From NCBI RefSeq assembly GCF_049116215.1, contig NZ_JAGDZB010000001.1, forward strand, positions 620,001-684,000: a stretch of 64,000 bases of DNA, read 5' to 3'. The translations under genes and the position numbers were made by a program. Within the stretch, counting starts at the first letter, position 1. Each line of letters begins with the position of its first letter. The notes under the pieces are model-generated. The model saw nothing but the letters and a program-made list of their open reading frames with translations. It ran no database searches and had not been told where the DNA came from. This document shows, piece after piece, positions 33,710-42,858 of this stretch. Source of the DNA: Shimia sp049116215 (GTDB lineage Bacteria > Pseudomonadota > Alphaproteobacteria > Rhodobacterales > Rhodobacteraceae).

Positions 33710-33952
33710 TTACATGCCTTCAACCGGTGTCAAACCGGCCGGGGTGCCATTGCCATCCAAAGTGATCGCCGCGACCTTCTCTTCGGCCTCTTTGAGCTTC
33801 GCCTCACAGCGGGCCTTCAACGCCGCACCACGCTCATACAACGCAATGGATTTCTCCAACTCAACATCACCACGCTCCAACTGGCCAACAACCTGTTCCA
33901 GCTCGCGCATCGCCGCTTCAAAGCTCATCTCTTCCACAGGTGTGTCGCTCAT
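33710..33952 (-). CDS. xseB: Exodeoxyribonuclease VII small subunit
   Basis: The product has 80 residues of helical coiled-coil pattern (MSFEAAMRELEQVVGQLERG and DVELEKSIALYERGAALKA), the XseB signature. Six copies bind one XseA in the nuclease. It overlaps the upstream histone-deacetylase-family gene by 4 bases and is followed by ispA. Confidence 0.93.
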   Translation of the reverse strand: MSDTPVEEMSFEAAMRELEQVVGQLERGDVELEKSIALYERGAALKARCEAKLKEAEEKVAAITLDGNGTPAGLTPVEGM

Positions 33953-34884
33953 TTGGCTCTCTCCATCAAAACCTCGACATGCGCCGCCACCGACGCTGCC
34001 AAAGCGTTCAGATCATATCCACCTTCCAAAGTCGAGACCACGCGCCCGCGACTGTGCTGGTCCGCCACATCACACAGCTTCTGCGTCACCCAAGCAAAGT
34101 CGTCCTCGGTCCATTCCAATTGCGCCAGCGGATCATCTTTGTGCGCATCGAAGCCCGCTGACAGGATCAACAACTCCGGTTCAAACGCCTCCAAGGCGGG
34201 AAACACTTGCGCTTCATAAGTCGCCCGCATCAGCCGCCCGTCGCTGTGCGGCGGCAAAGGCAAGTTCATCACATTGTCCTGTGCGCCAGTTTCCTTCGGC
34301 ATGCCAGTGCCAGGCCACAGCGGGTTCTGGTGGCTGCCGATAAATAGGCTGCGCGGCTCGTCCCACAACAAGGCCTGCGTGCCATTGCCGTGGTGCACAT
34401 CAAAATCCACCACCGCCACACGGCTCAACCCATGGCGCTCCAGCGCATGTTTGGCGGCAATTGCGGCCGTGCCAAACAGACAAAACCCCATAGGTTTGCT
34501 CTGCTCCGCATGGTGTCCCGGCGGACGACAAGCGACAAAAGCGTTGCCCACCTCGCCCGCCAGCACCGCATCCACCGCCGCCAGACACCCGCCAACTGCG
34601 TGACGTGCGGCCAGCGTCGAGCCCGGCGACATATAGGTGTCGCCATCCAAAGCCACCGTACCACTTGCCGGTTCCGCCGCTGTGATGGCCTCAAGATGAC
34701 TTTGCGGATGGCACAACAGAATGTCGGCGTCCGAACACTCCGGCGCCTCGCGCCGATCCAACGCCTCAAACCGGTCCGCGCTCAAAGCCGCCTGAATGTG
34801 CTCGATCCGCGCAACCTGCTCCGCATGGCCCGGCGGCGTCTTGTGTTGCAACGAACTTGCGTGACTGAACAACGCTGTGGTCAT
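33949..34884 (-). CDS. Histone deacetylase-family amidohydrolase
   Basis: The product has 311 residues from the ATG at 34882-34884, which has GGGGGAG before it. The active site pieces are RPPGHHAEQSKPMGFCLF, VVDFDVHHGNGTQALLWD (zinc Asp and His) and LSAGFDAHKDDPLAQLEW, with a later GGYDLNALA. Bacterial members deacetylate acetylpolyamines or small amides. The substrate is unknown here. It is translationally coupled to xseB, so it leads the xseB-ispA-dxs operon. Confidence 0.92.
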   Translation of the reverse strand: MTTALFSHASSLQHKTPPGHAEQVARIEHIQAALSADRFEALDRREAPECSDADILLCHPQSHLEAITAAEPASGTVALDGDTYMSPGSTLAARHAVGGCLAAVDAVLAGEVGNAFVACRPPGHHAEQSKPMGFCLFGTAAIAAKHALERHGLSRVAVVDFDVHHGNGTQALLWDEPRSLFIGSHQNPLWPGTGMPKETGAQDNVMNLPLPPHSDGRLMRATYEAQVFPALEAFEPELLILSAGFDAHKDDPLAQLEWTEDDFAWVTQKLCDVADQHSRGRVVSTLEGGYDLNALAASVAAHVEVLMERAK

Positions 34885-34896
34885 CTCACTCCCCCG

Positions 34897-34930
34897 CTTC
34901 TTCTGACCCAAAATACTCTCGCCGAAGGCG
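34897..34930 (-). repeat. Dispersed intergenic repeat, copy 4 (short)
   Basis: In reverse orientation: CTTCTTCTGACCCAAAATAC, then a small hairpin CGCC-GAA-GGCG (34920-34930). It lies between the histone-deacetylase-family gene and petR and shows only the core of the repeat. Confidence 0.55.
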
Positions 34931-34950
34931 AAACCAACTCCGCTAGCAGA

Positions 34951-35652
34951 TCAGTCCGGTGCCAGCATATAGCCCGCCCCACGCACAGTCTGCAGATAAC
35001 GCGGTTGTTTTGGATCCTCTTCCAACTTGCGCCGCAAACGGGTGATCTGCACATCCACCGCCCGCTCCTGCGCTTGACCTTTATCGCGACCCAGTTCTTC
35101 CACCAGCTTGCCGCGGCTCACCGCCTCACCCGGGGTTTTGGAGAAAATCTTCATTAGCTGGCTCTCGGTGGCGGTCAGACGCACTGGCTCTTCGCCCTGC
35201 CACATCTCGCCGCGATCAATGTCATAGCGAATGCCGCCCAGATGCAGCACCTTGGGCACCGTGGAGGCCTCATCCACCTCCGGCATCCGCCGCAGAATGG
35301 CATTGATCCGCAACAGCAACTCTTTGGGCTCAAACGGCTTGGCCAGGTAATCGTCCGCGCCAGCTTCCAACCCGGCGATCCGATCCTCGGTTTCGCCTTT
35401 GGCTGTGAGCAGCAGAACCGGCGTTTGCGAGGTCTCGCGAATGCCACGGGTCAGGCTCATGCCATCTTCGCCCGGCATCATCACGTCCAGCACAATCAGA
35501 TCAAAATCGAGCCCTGACAAAATCCGCCGGGCATGGGCCGCATCGCGGGCCGCTGACACCAGAAACCCGTTGCGCATCAGAAACTTCCGCAGAAGTTCGC
35601 GAATGCGCTCGTCATCATCGACAATCAAAAGGTGGGGATCGATGTCTTTCAT
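34951..35652 (-). CDS. petR: OmpR-type response regulator, PetR-like
   Basis: The product has 233 residues. The receiver has VDDDE at 11-15, phosphoacceptor Asp56 in LIVLDVMMPG, Thr83 and Lys105 in AKPFEPKELL. The winged-helix domain follows, with LTATESQLMKIFSKTPGEAV and VDVQITRLRRKLEEDP. It matches Rhodobacter PetR, an orphan regulator with no adjacent kinase. The gene overlaps the MarR gene by 4 bases, the same arrangement as petP-petR. In Rhodobacter this pair lies by the cytochrome bc1 genes; those are not in this window. Confidence 0.85.
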   Translation of the reverse strand: MKDIDPHLLIVDDDERIRELLRKFLMRNGFLVSAARDAAHARRILSGLDFDLIVLDVMMPGEDGMSLTRGIRETSQTPVLLLTAKGETEDRIAGLEAGADDYLAKPFEPKELLLRINAILRRMPEVDEASTVPKVLHLGGIRYDIDRGEMWQGEEPVRLTATESQLMKIFSKTPGEAVSRGKLVEELGRDKGQAQERAVDVQITRLRRKLEEDPKQPRYLQTVRGAGYMLAPD

Positions 35653-36146
35653 TTGCCCGACTCGCGCAGTGACAGATATTGCCGTTTCATTTCACCTTCC
35701 ATCATCGCCTCAAGCACCCGCCGGAACCCGGCCACATCCTCTGGTCCCGCCTCGCGAAACGCTGTGCGCATCCGCACCCGCTGCGCGTCCGACAAGCGAT
35801 GTTCCAGCGCCGTGCCTTCCTCGGTCAGAAACAGGTTCCGTTCCCGCCGATCAGACGTGCCCACGCGACTTTCCACAAGCCCATCTTCAATCAACGTGCG
35901 CAACACACGATTGAGTGACTGTTTCGTCACCCCCAGAATATCGAGCAAGTTGGTCACCGTGGTGCCCGGCGCGCGGTTGATGAAGTGGATCGCCCGATGA
36001 TGCGCCCGACCATAGGCCATGCTTTCAAGGATTCGGTCCGGGTCTGCCGTGAAGCCCCGATAGGCAAAATACATCGCCTCTATGCCCTGCCGGAGCTGCT
36101 CATCGGTGAGATACAGCAGGTTCTCACTCCGAATTGGATCGCTCAT
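35649..36146 (-). CDS. petP: MarR-family regulator, PetP-like
   Basis: The product has 165 residues from the ATG at 36144-36146, which has GGGAGG at 4 bases; a start 18 bases upstream has none. The winged helix is LLDILGVTKQSLNRVLRTLI and VESRVGTSDRRERNLFLTEE, flanked by dimerising helices. It overlaps petR (ATGA). It is divergent from ilvE with a 178-base gap, so it could influence both. Ligand unknown. Confidence 0.85.
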   Translation of the reverse strand: MSDPIRSENLLYLTDEQLRQGIEAMYFAYRGFTADPDRILESMAYGRAHHRAIHFINRAPGTTVTNLLDILGVTKQSLNRVLRTLIEDGLVESRVGTSDRRERNLFLTEEGTALEHRLSDAQRVRMRTAFREAGPEDVAGFRRVLEAMMEGEMKRQYLSLRESGK

Positions 36147-36324
36147 TTGGCCTCCCAACATCACAATTGACGGGTTTGATCGTCACAATACGTCAGCTTT
36201 GTTGACACTCCAAGCGCTAACTGGTAGCGAATCGCAGGTTTTGCGCAATTTTATGTCCGATACGGCCATATGCAACGCAATAAATGAAAAACTGAACGCA
36301 TATTGGAAAGCGAAAGGAACGACC

Positions 36325-37194
36325 ATGGCTGGTGCATATGACGATCGTGACGGCGTCATCTGGATGGATGGCGAATTTGTGGATTGGCGCGAGGCCAAGG
36401 TGCACGTCCTGAGCCATGCGCTGCACTATGCCAGCTCGGTCTTCGAAGGTGAGCGCGCGTATAACGGCAAGATTTTCAAAAGCCGCGAGCACAACGAGCG
36501 CCTGTTCAAATCCGCGGAATCGCTGGACATGCCGATGCCAATCTCGCTCGATGAGCTGGAAGCGGCCAAGCAGGAAACCCTGAAAAAATCCGGCCTGAAA
36601 GACGCCTATGTACGCGTTGTTGTCTGGCGCGGGTCCGGGGATGACATGGGGGTCGCCTCTGCGGCCAACCCTGTCCGTGTTGCCATCGCCGTTTGGGCCT
36701 GGGGCGCGTACTACGGCGACGCCAAAATGCAGGGCGCCAAGCTCGACATTGCAGAATGGAAACGCCCAAGCCCGGAAACCATCCCGGTACACGCCAAGGC
36801 CGCAGGTCTCTACATGATCTGCACCATCTCCAAGCACAAAGCAGAGGCCAAAGGCTGCTCTGACGCGCTGTTCATGGACTACCGTGGCTACGTGGCCGAA
36901 GCGACCGGCGCCAACATCTTCTTTGTGAAAGATGGCGAAGTGCACACCCCGCTGCCGGACAGCTTCCTGAATGGCATCACCCGCCAGACCGTGATTGGCA
37001 TGCTCAAGGACAAAGGCATCACCGTGATCGAGCGCCACATCATGCCCGAAGAGATGGCGGATTTTGAGCAATGCTGGCTGACCGGCACCGCCGCCGAAGT
37101 GACCCCCGTGGGCCAGATTGGCGACTACACCTTTGAAGTGGGCGACATCACCCGCGACATCGCCGAGTCCTACGAGAAGCTCGTGCGCGCGTAA
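36325..37194 (+). CDS. ilvE: Branched-chain amino acid aminotransferase
   Basis: The product has 289 residues from the ATG at 36325 with GAAAGGA upstream; longer in-frame starts run into the petP promoter. The PLP Lys is Lys158 in IPVHAKAAG, and DYRGYVAEATGANIFFVKDG marks class IV aminotransferases. It interconverts branched-chain amino acids and their keto acids. It is monocistronic and followed by a strong terminator. Class IV also includes D-amino acid and aminodeoxychorismate enzymes, but length and the EGERAYNGK start favour IlvE. Confidence 0.9.
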   Translation: MAGAYDDRDGVIWMDGEFVDWREAKVHVLSHALHYASSVFEGERAYNGKIFKSREHNERLFKSAESLDMPMPISLDELEAAKQETLKKSGLKDAYVRVVVWRGSGDDMGVASAANPVRVAIAVWAWGAYYGDAKMQGAKLDIAEWKRPSPETIPVHAKAAGLYMICTISKHKAEAKGCSDALFMDYRGYVAEATGANIFFVKDGEVHTPLPDSFLNGITRQTVIGMLKDKGITVIERHIMPEEMADFEQCWLTGTAAEVTPVGQIGDYTFEVGDITRDIAESYEKLVRA

Positions 37195-37217
37195 GCTGCT
37201 CAACATATCAAATAGAC

Positions 37218-37245
37218 ACGGGGGCCAATCGGCCCCCGTTTTGCT
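37218..37245. terminator. Terminator between ilvE and the CoA ligase gene
   Basis: ACGGGGGCC (37218-37226) and GGCCCCCGT (37231-37239) form a 9-base stem with an AATC loop, followed by TTTGCTTT. It lies between convergent genes and mainly serves ilvE. Confidence 0.9.
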
Positions 37246-38748
37246 TTATGAAAACAACTCCGCGTAGCTCTCGCGCAGTGCCTTCTTCTGCACCTTGCCC
37301 ATAGTGTTGCGCGGCAACTCCGGCAAGAAAATTACCTGTTTGGGCTGTTTGAACTTCGCCAGCCTCTCCGCCAGTGGCCCACTTACCTGTGCCTCTGTCA
37401 GAGTGGGGTCGGAGCGCACCACCACGGCCACCACAGCCTCGCCAAAATCCGCATGCGGCACGCCAATGACCGCGCTTTCCAACACGCCGTCCAGATCATC
37501 AATCAGCGACTCGATTTCTTTGGGATAGACATTGAACCCGCCGGTGATCACCAGATCCTTCGAGCGCCCCACGATGGTCACATAGCCATCGCCGTCCTCC
37601 TTGGCCAAATCCCCCGTGATGAACCACCCATCCGGCAATAGCTCCTCAGCGGTTTTCTCCGGCATCTGCCAATAGCCCTGAAAGACATTGCGCCCGCGCA
37701 CTTCCAGAACGCCAATCTCACCCTGCGCCACTTCAGCACCATCCGCGCGAATCCGCGCCTCGACACCCGGCAGCGGAAAGCCCACCGTCCCAGCCCGACG
37801 CTCCCCATCGTAGGGATTGGACGTGCTCATATTGGTTTCGGTCATGCCGTAGCGTTCCAGAATGCGATGCCCGGTACGCGCTTCCCATTGCTCGTGCGTG
37901 TCCACCAGAAGCGGCGCAGAGCCGGAGATAAACAGCCGCATATTGGCCGCTTGCTCTTTAGTGAGCCGCGCGTCCTTCAACAGACGGGTGTAGAAGGTTG
38001 GCACGCCCATCAGGCTGGTTGCCTTGGGCATCGCGTCCAAAATCGCATCGGCGTCAAATTTCGCCAAAAACACCACCGAGGCGCCTGACAGCAGCGCCAC
38101 ATTGGTCGCCACAAACAGCCCGTGCGTGTGGAAGATCGGCAAGGCGTGGATCAGCACATCGTCCTTGGTGAACTGCCAGTAATCCCGCAGGGTTTCAGAG
38201 TTGGACAGCAGGTTGTCATGGCTCAACATCGCCCCCTTGGAGCGCCCCGTAGTGCCCGACGTATAGAGGATCGCCGCCAGATCATCCGCGCCCCGTGCCA
38301 CTGGCTCAAACCCGGTTTGACCTTCCGCCAGATCGGTCAGGCTGCCATGCCCAGCGCCATCCAGCGTCAGCACCGCTGCGCCTTTGGCAATTGGTGCAAT
38401 CTCTTCCGCTTTAGCGGGGTCACAAACCACCACACGCGGCGTGGCATCTCCAAGGAAATAGGCCACTTCATTGTTCGTATAGGCCGTGTTGAGCGGCAAA
38501 AACACGCCACCCGCCATGACCGTGCCAAGATAGAGTTGGATCGCCTCAATTGTCTTCTCGACCTGCACCGCCACGCGGTCACCCGGTTGCACGCCCTGCG
38601 TGACCAAAGCTGCCGCAATGCGCTCCGCCCCGGCAAACAGCCCGCCAAAGGTCACCGGATCCTGCCCCGGCACCTCGGCAAACACCTCACGCCCGCGCCC
38701 CTCGGCGGATGCACTTAACGCGGCAATCAAATAGTTGTCCTGATACAT
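37246..38748 (-). CDS. matB: Malonyl-CoA synthetase-like acyl-CoA ligase (ANL family)
   Basis: The product has 500 residues from the ATG at 38746-38748 with GGAGG upstream. The ANL motifs are ILYTSGTTGRSKGAMLSHDN (P-loop), ERYGMTETNMSTSNPYDGER (A5) and ITGDLAKEDGDGYVTIVGR with a catalytic Lys in NTMGKVQKK near the C-terminus. The sequence resembles rhizobial MatB in VQVEKTIEAI and LPLNTAYTNNEV. It would make malonyl-CoA or methylmalonyl-CoA from the acid and ATP. The adjacent gene, a DMT exporter, is divergent and not obviously linked. Confidence 0.8.
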   Translation of the reverse strand: MYQDNYLIAALSASAEGRGREVFAEVPGQDPVTFGGLFAGAERIAAALVTQGVQPGDRVAVQVEKTIEAIQLYLGTVMAGGVFLPLNTAYTNNEVAYFLGDATPRVVVCDPAKAEEIAPIAKGAAVLTLDGAGHGSLTDLAEGQTGFEPVARGADDLAAILYTSGTTGRSKGAMLSHDNLLSNSETLRDYWQFTKDDVLIHALPIFHTHGLFVATNVALLSGASVVFLAKFDADAILDAMPKATSLMGVPTFYTRLLKDARLTKEQAANMRLFISGSAPLLVDTHEQWEARTGHRILERYGMTETNMSTSNPYDGERRAGTVGFPLPGVEARIRADGAEVAQGEIGVLEVRGRNVFQGYWQMPEKTAEELLPDGWFITGDLAKEDGDGYVTIVGRSKDLVITGGFNVYPKEIESLIDDLDGVLESAVIGVPHADFGEAVVAVVVRSDPTLTEAQVSGPLAERLAKFKQPKQVIFLPELPRNTMGKVQKKALRESYAELFS

Positions 38749-38867
38749 GGCGGCCCCTCCGTATTTGGCACGGACCTTTCCCGCTCCCACATCAAAGATC
38801 AAGCCCGCCTTGTCATTCCTGCGCCCCTGCGCCACAGTCCGGCCAACCCCAATTTTCGGACATCTCC

Positions 38868-39791
38868 ATGCAGCCGCTCAAAGGCATTGCCTTCAAGATC
38901 ACCGCCATCGCGCTTTTCTCCGTTATGGCCGCGCTGATCAAAGCCACGGCTGATGAGGTGCCGGCAGGCCAAGCCGTGTTCTTTCGGTCTTTCTTTGCCT
39001 TGTTTGTGATCTTCATCTGGCTCCTGCAGCGCGGGGAGATGCCGCAAGGCCTGCGCGTAAACAACGCTATGGGCCATGTCTGGCGCGGGGTGATTGGCAC
39101 CACCTCGATGGCGATGAACTTCGCCGCGCTTGGGCTCTTGCCGCTGCCCGAAGTCACTGCCATTGGCTTTGCAGCACCCCTGATGACCGTGATTTTTGCG
39201 GCCATGTTTCTGGGTGAAGAGGTCCGCGCCTTCCGCCTGACGGCTGTTGGCATTGGCTTGGTTGGGGTCTGCGTGGTGCTCTGGCCGCGCCTAACCATCT
39301 TTGATGCGGACCAAGCCTCTGCTGTAGCGACCGTCGGTGTGATGCTGGTGCTCGGTTCTGCCCTCTTCCGCGCACTGGCGCAGATCCACATCCGCAAACT
39401 GGTGCAAACCGATCAGACCTCCGCAATTGTGTTCTACTTCTCGCTCACGGCCTCCTGCCTATCGCTGCTGACCTTGCCGTTTGGTTGGGTCATCCCGACA
39501 TGGGAACAGGCCGGTTTACTGGTCACGGCTGGCCTGATCGGCGGCGTGGCACAGATCATGCTCACATCGTGCTACCGGTTTGCACCCGCCTCTGTGGTGG
39601 CACCGTTTGACTATGTGGCGATGTTGTTTGCGATTGTGATTGGCTACGTCTGGTTCTCAGAAATCCCAACACCGCAGATGCTTGTGGGTGCCGCCATCGT
39701 GATCTCCGCTGGCATTCTCATCATCTGGCGGGAGCGCCAATTGGGCCTGCAACGTGGCAAAGCCCGCCCCGGCATCACGCCTCAAGGCTAA
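38868..39791 (+). CDS. DMT-family (EamA) transporter
   Basis: The product has 307 residues with ten hydrophobic helices in two EamA repeats. The start at 38868 follows a short non-coding stretch. The sequence MQPLKGIAFKITAIALFSVM and later EVTAIGFAAPLMTVIFAAMF, LVGVCVVLWPRL, match riboflavin/S-adenosylmethionine-type carriers of the EamA superfamily. It probably exports or imports a small metabolite; substrate unknown. Confidence 0.85.
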   Translation: MQPLKGIAFKITAIALFSVMAALIKATADEVPAGQAVFFRSFFALFVIFIWLLQRGEMPQGLRVNNAMGHVWRGVIGTTSMAMNFAALGLLPLPEVTAIGFAAPLMTVIFAAMFLGEEVRAFRLTAVGIGLVGVCVVLWPRLTIFDADQASAVATVGVMLVLGSALFRALAQIHIRKLVQTDQTSAIVFYFSLTASCLSLLTLPFGWVIPTWEQAGLLVTAGLIGGVAQIMLTSCYRFAPASVVAPFDYVAMLFAIVIGYVWFSEIPTPQMLVGAAIVISAGILIIWRERQLGLQRGKARPGITPQG

Positions 39792-39797
39792 ACGGCG

Positions 39798-40469
39798 TTA
39801 CGCCCAGCTTTCTGGCAGATCGCGGCCCAACTCACCGGCCAAAACCTGCGCATAGGCCCGCATCTCAGCCACCCGTTTTTGGGCCGTCAGCTTGCCAGCC
39901 ACGGTCTGCATGTCCTCCGGCAAGCGAAACAGCTTCACCGGCCAATGATCCAACGCCCAGGCGCTATCATCCAACTCCCGGTGTTCGGCAAAGGGATCAT
40001 TCTCATCATACAGCGCCCGGCCCAAAGCCCCGCCCACCGCAAAGGTGCGCGCAATGCCAATCGCGCCCAGCGCATCCAGTCTATCCGCATCCCGCAGAAT
40101 CCGCGCTTCCAGCGACTTCGGCTTCAAACCAGCGGAGAAACTGTGGGTGGCAATCGCATGCTGCGCCGCGGCTACCTCGTGATTGCTAAAGCCATGGCTG
40201 CGCAAAATTGGCGCCGCTGCGCCCGCCGCCATGGTGCTAGCCCGCGCGCGGTGCGGCGAATCCTTGGGCAAGTTCACCAGGTCATGCAGATACGCCGCGC
40301 CGAGCAGCACCCGCAAATCGGCGCCGCCTTCGGCTTCCGCCAAGGCTTGTGCTGTCGTCCAGACCCGATCCAAATGCGCCAGATCATGTGCGCTGTCCTG
40401 CGCCATGCGCTCCGCCGCTTCTGCGCGCAGAGCCTCTCTCAGGTCGGTCAGATCAACGCTGTCCAGCAT
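39798..40469 (-). CDS. HD-domain phosphohydrolase
   Basis: The product has 223 residues with HD motifs HDLAHLDRVW (residues about 28-37) and AAYLHDLVNLP. A later RDADRLDALGAIGIARTF supplies the acidic/HD-like metal pair. It resembles YedJ/YpgQ-type nucleotide or phosphate hydrolases. The start overlaps the aroC stop by one base (TGATG), so it is translated with chorismate synthase; a functional link is not obvious. Confidence 0.85.
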   Translation of the reverse strand: MLDSVDLTDLREALRAEAAERMAQDSAHDLAHLDRVWTTAQALAEAEGGADLRVLLGAAYLHDLVNLPKDSPHRARASTMAAGAAAPILRSHGFSNHEVAAAQHAIATHSFSAGLKPKSLEARILRDADRLDALGAIGIARTFAVGGALGRALYDENDPFAEHRELDDSAWALDHWPVKLFRLPEDMQTVAGKLTAQKRVAEMRAYAQVLAGELGRDLPESWA

Positions 40470-41575
40470 CAGCCGATTTTGCCTTGATTCTCACCCACCT
40501 GACCGCGATGCAGCAGCAGATGATCCAGGATCACGCAGGCCATCATAGCCTCGCCCACCGGCACCGCGCGGATGCCCACACAGGGGTCATGACGCCCCTT
40601 GGTGATCACCTCCGTCGGGCTACCATCAATTCGGATCGACTGGCGCGGCGTGAGGATCGAGCTGGTCGGCTTCACCGCAAAGCGCACCACCACATCCTGA
40701 CCAGTGGAAATACCGCCCAAAATGCCGCCCGCGTGGTTGGACGAAAACACCGGCTGTCCGTCATTGCCCATGAAAATCTCATCGGCATTTTCCGAGCCTT
40801 TCAGCCCTGCCGCCGCCATGCCTTCACCAATTTCCACGCCTTTCACGGCGTTGATCGACATCATCGCCGCCGCCAGGTCGGTATCAAGTTTGCTATATAC
40901 CGGCGCGCCAATCCCCGCAGGCACATTGCGCGCAACAACCTCAACGACGCCACCCACACTGTCATGCTCTTTGCGCAGCTTTTGCAGGTAGTCTTCCCAC
41001 TCCTGCGCCACATCGGCGGCCTGCGGAATCCAGAAATCATTGCGGTCAATCGCGTCCCAATGGAAGTTCTCGCGATCAATCTCCATTGCGCCCATCTTGG
41101 TCATGTAGCCTTTGATCTCAAGATTGGGCGCAATCGCCTTGATCGCCTCCCGCGCAATACCGCCAGCCGCCACCCGTGCGGCTGTCTCACGCGCCGAGCT
41201 GCGCCCGCCGCCGCGATAATCGCGGTTGCCATATTTCATGTGATAGGTGATGTCCGCATGCCCGGGACGAAACGTCTGGCTGATCTCGCCATAATCCCGG
41301 CTGCGCTGATCGGTGTTTTCGATCATCAACTGGATCGACGTGCCGGTGGTCTTGCCTTCAAACACACCGGACAGAATCTTCACTGCATCAGGCTCATTGC
41401 GCTGGGTGGTGTTCTTGTTCTGACCGGGGCGACGCTTGTCCAGCCAATGCTGCAACATCCTCTCATCCACCGGCACCCCCGGAGGGCACCCATCCACCGT
41501 CGCGCCCAGCGCAGGCCCGTGGCTCTCACCCCAAGTGGTGACGCGAAAAAGATGTCCAAAGCTATTCATCGACAT
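40469..41575 (-). CDS. aroC: Chorismate synthase
   Basis: The product has 368 residues. The start MSMNSFGHLFRVTTWGESHG is the strongly conserved FMN-binding N-terminus. Further signatures are RPGHADITYHMKYGNRDYRG and GRSSARETAARVAAGGIA. It removes phosphate from EPSP to form chorismate, the last common step of aromatic synthesis. The second ATG is two codons later; the first has GGGAG upstream. Confidence 0.97.
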   Translation of the reverse strand: MSMNSFGHLFRVTTWGESHGPALGATVDGCPPGVPVDERMLQHWLDKRRPGQNKNTTQRNEPDAVKILSGVFEGKTTGTSIQLMIENTDQRSRDYGEISQTFRPGHADITYHMKYGNRDYRGGGRSSARETAARVAAGGIAREAIKAIAPNLEIKGYMTKMGAMEIDRENFHWDAIDRNDFWIPQAADVAQEWEDYLQKLRKEHDSVGGVVEVVARNVPAGIGAPVYSKLDTDLAAAMMSINAVKGVEIGEGMAAAGLKGSENADEIFMGNDGQPVFSSNHAGGILGGISTGQDVVVRFAVKPTSSILTPRQSIRIDGSPTEVITKGRHDPCVGIRAVPVGEAMMACVILDHLLLHRGQVGENQGKIG

Positions 41576-41708
41576 GCGGCAACTCCCGTTTCACCGCACC
41601 TTTATCGTCATTGGCGGCAAGGGGGAAGTCAGCAGCGCGCGAATGCGGCGTGACGCCTCGCCAAAGCCACACTCCCTTAACAAGGAAAGCGCTTTTGGTG
41701 GCGCGTAT

Positions 41709-42092
41709 TTACTGCGGCGCCTCGTCCAAAAAGCACTGCACCTCAACCTGATAGCCATTCGGATCTTCACAGAAAAAACTGTAGATCCCAAACCGCTCCA
41801 AAACCTCCGGCGCGCCACGCACAGAAGCCCCAGCCACCGTCACACGCGCATACCAGTGATCCACAGCCGCCCGGTCAGCGACCAATAGCGTGATCATGCT
41901 GCCTTTCGGTTCCACAACCCGCCCATCAAAGGCCTCACACAGCCCCAACCGCGCACCGGGCGCTGTCTCAAAAATCAGCGCACTGCCCGCATCACGTATC
42001 ACTGGCAGGCGCAACACATCGCGATAAAACCCTGCCGCTGTCTTCAGTTTTTCTGTGTAAACCCAGGTGATCTGCCCAGTGACGCCTGTCAT
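41709..42092 (-). CDS. VOC-family (glyoxalase-like) protein
   Basis: The product has 127 residues with the beta-alpha-beta-beta-beta units of the VOC fold: WVYTEKLKTAAGFYRDVLRL, then the closing FCEDPNGYQVEVQCF, with the conserved Glu metal site in the last strand. It overlaps the potassium-channel gene by 4 bases. Substrate unknown. Confidence 0.82.
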   Translation of the reverse strand: MTGVTGQITWVYTEKLKTAAGFYRDVLRLPVIRDAGSALIFETAPGARLGLCEAFDGRVVEPKGSMITLLVADRAAVDHWYARVTVAGASVRGAPEVLERFGIYSFFCEDPNGYQVEVQCFLDEAPQ

Positions 42093-42745
42093 TTTAAACG
42101 CCCCACAATGCGGCCAATAAAGATGGCGACAAACATCGTGCCAACAATCGCCTGCATCCCGGTCATGATACGCGTCAGGCTCGCCGCCGGCGTGATCTCG
42201 CCATAGCCCACCGTGGTCATGGTGATCATTGAGAAATATACAAACCCGGCCTTCTGCCCGGCTATATCCTCCGGCATGTTGAACGACCCCGGATAGGCTG
42301 CTTCAATCCGCCAATAAGCCAGCCCCCACAGCATCGCGATCAACAGGTAGCCAAACACCCCGCTGGACAGCCGCTCATATTCCGAATGCACTGGCGCAAA
42401 CAGCTGGCGAAAGCTGATGATCATCGAGCCAAACAGCATGAGCGCTGCCAATGCGTACAACCCACCATTCACCGTCATGCCGAAAAACTCCGCCATGATC
42501 AGCAGTACAAACCACGCCATCACTGGCACCGCCATGGTGATCCGCAAAAACGTGTTGCGCTCGGTTGCGCCAACAACCCCAAGAAACAAGAAGCTCAATC
42601 CCCACAACCCGGCCGTGCTGGCCCAGCCATAGCGGTCGTCCAACCCATCCAGCAGCATCAACAGCATCAGCAGGCCCAACAGGATTGACCACCGATGCTT
42701 TTGAAAGAAGCCCTCAGGCACCATCATTTCGCTGCTGTTGTTCAT
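42089..42745 (-). CDS. Potassium channel-type membrane protein
   Basis: The product has 218 residues with about six hydrophobic helices, longer than a simple two-helix pore. The selectivity filter is MTTVGYGEITP (TVGYG) near residue 183, followed by the inner helix IMTGMQAIVGTMFVAIFIGR. N-terminal helices lack the arginine ladder of voltage sensors. There is no C-terminal RCK domain. It probably conducts K+ across the inner membrane and is coupled to the VOC gene. Confidence 0.88.
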   Translation of the reverse strand: MNNSSEMMVPEGFFQKHRWSILLGLLMLLMLLDGLDDRYGWASTAGLWGLSFLFLGVVGATERNTFLRITMAVPVMAWFVLLIMAEFFGMTVNGGLYALAALMLFGSMIISFRQLFAPVHSEYERLSSGVFGYLLIAMLWGLAYWRIEAAYPGSFNMPEDIAGQKAGFVYFSMITMTTVGYGEITPAASLTRIMTGMQAIVGTMFVAIFIGRIVGRLK

Positions 42746-42858
42746 TTTTTTGTCCTCAAATCACCTAAGGCTGTGCAAAGATGCCACCATAACAACCGCA
42801 TAAGCCACAATTTCAGGCCAGCCTACGCGGAATTTGAACAATTTGGGAAGTACTCGAT

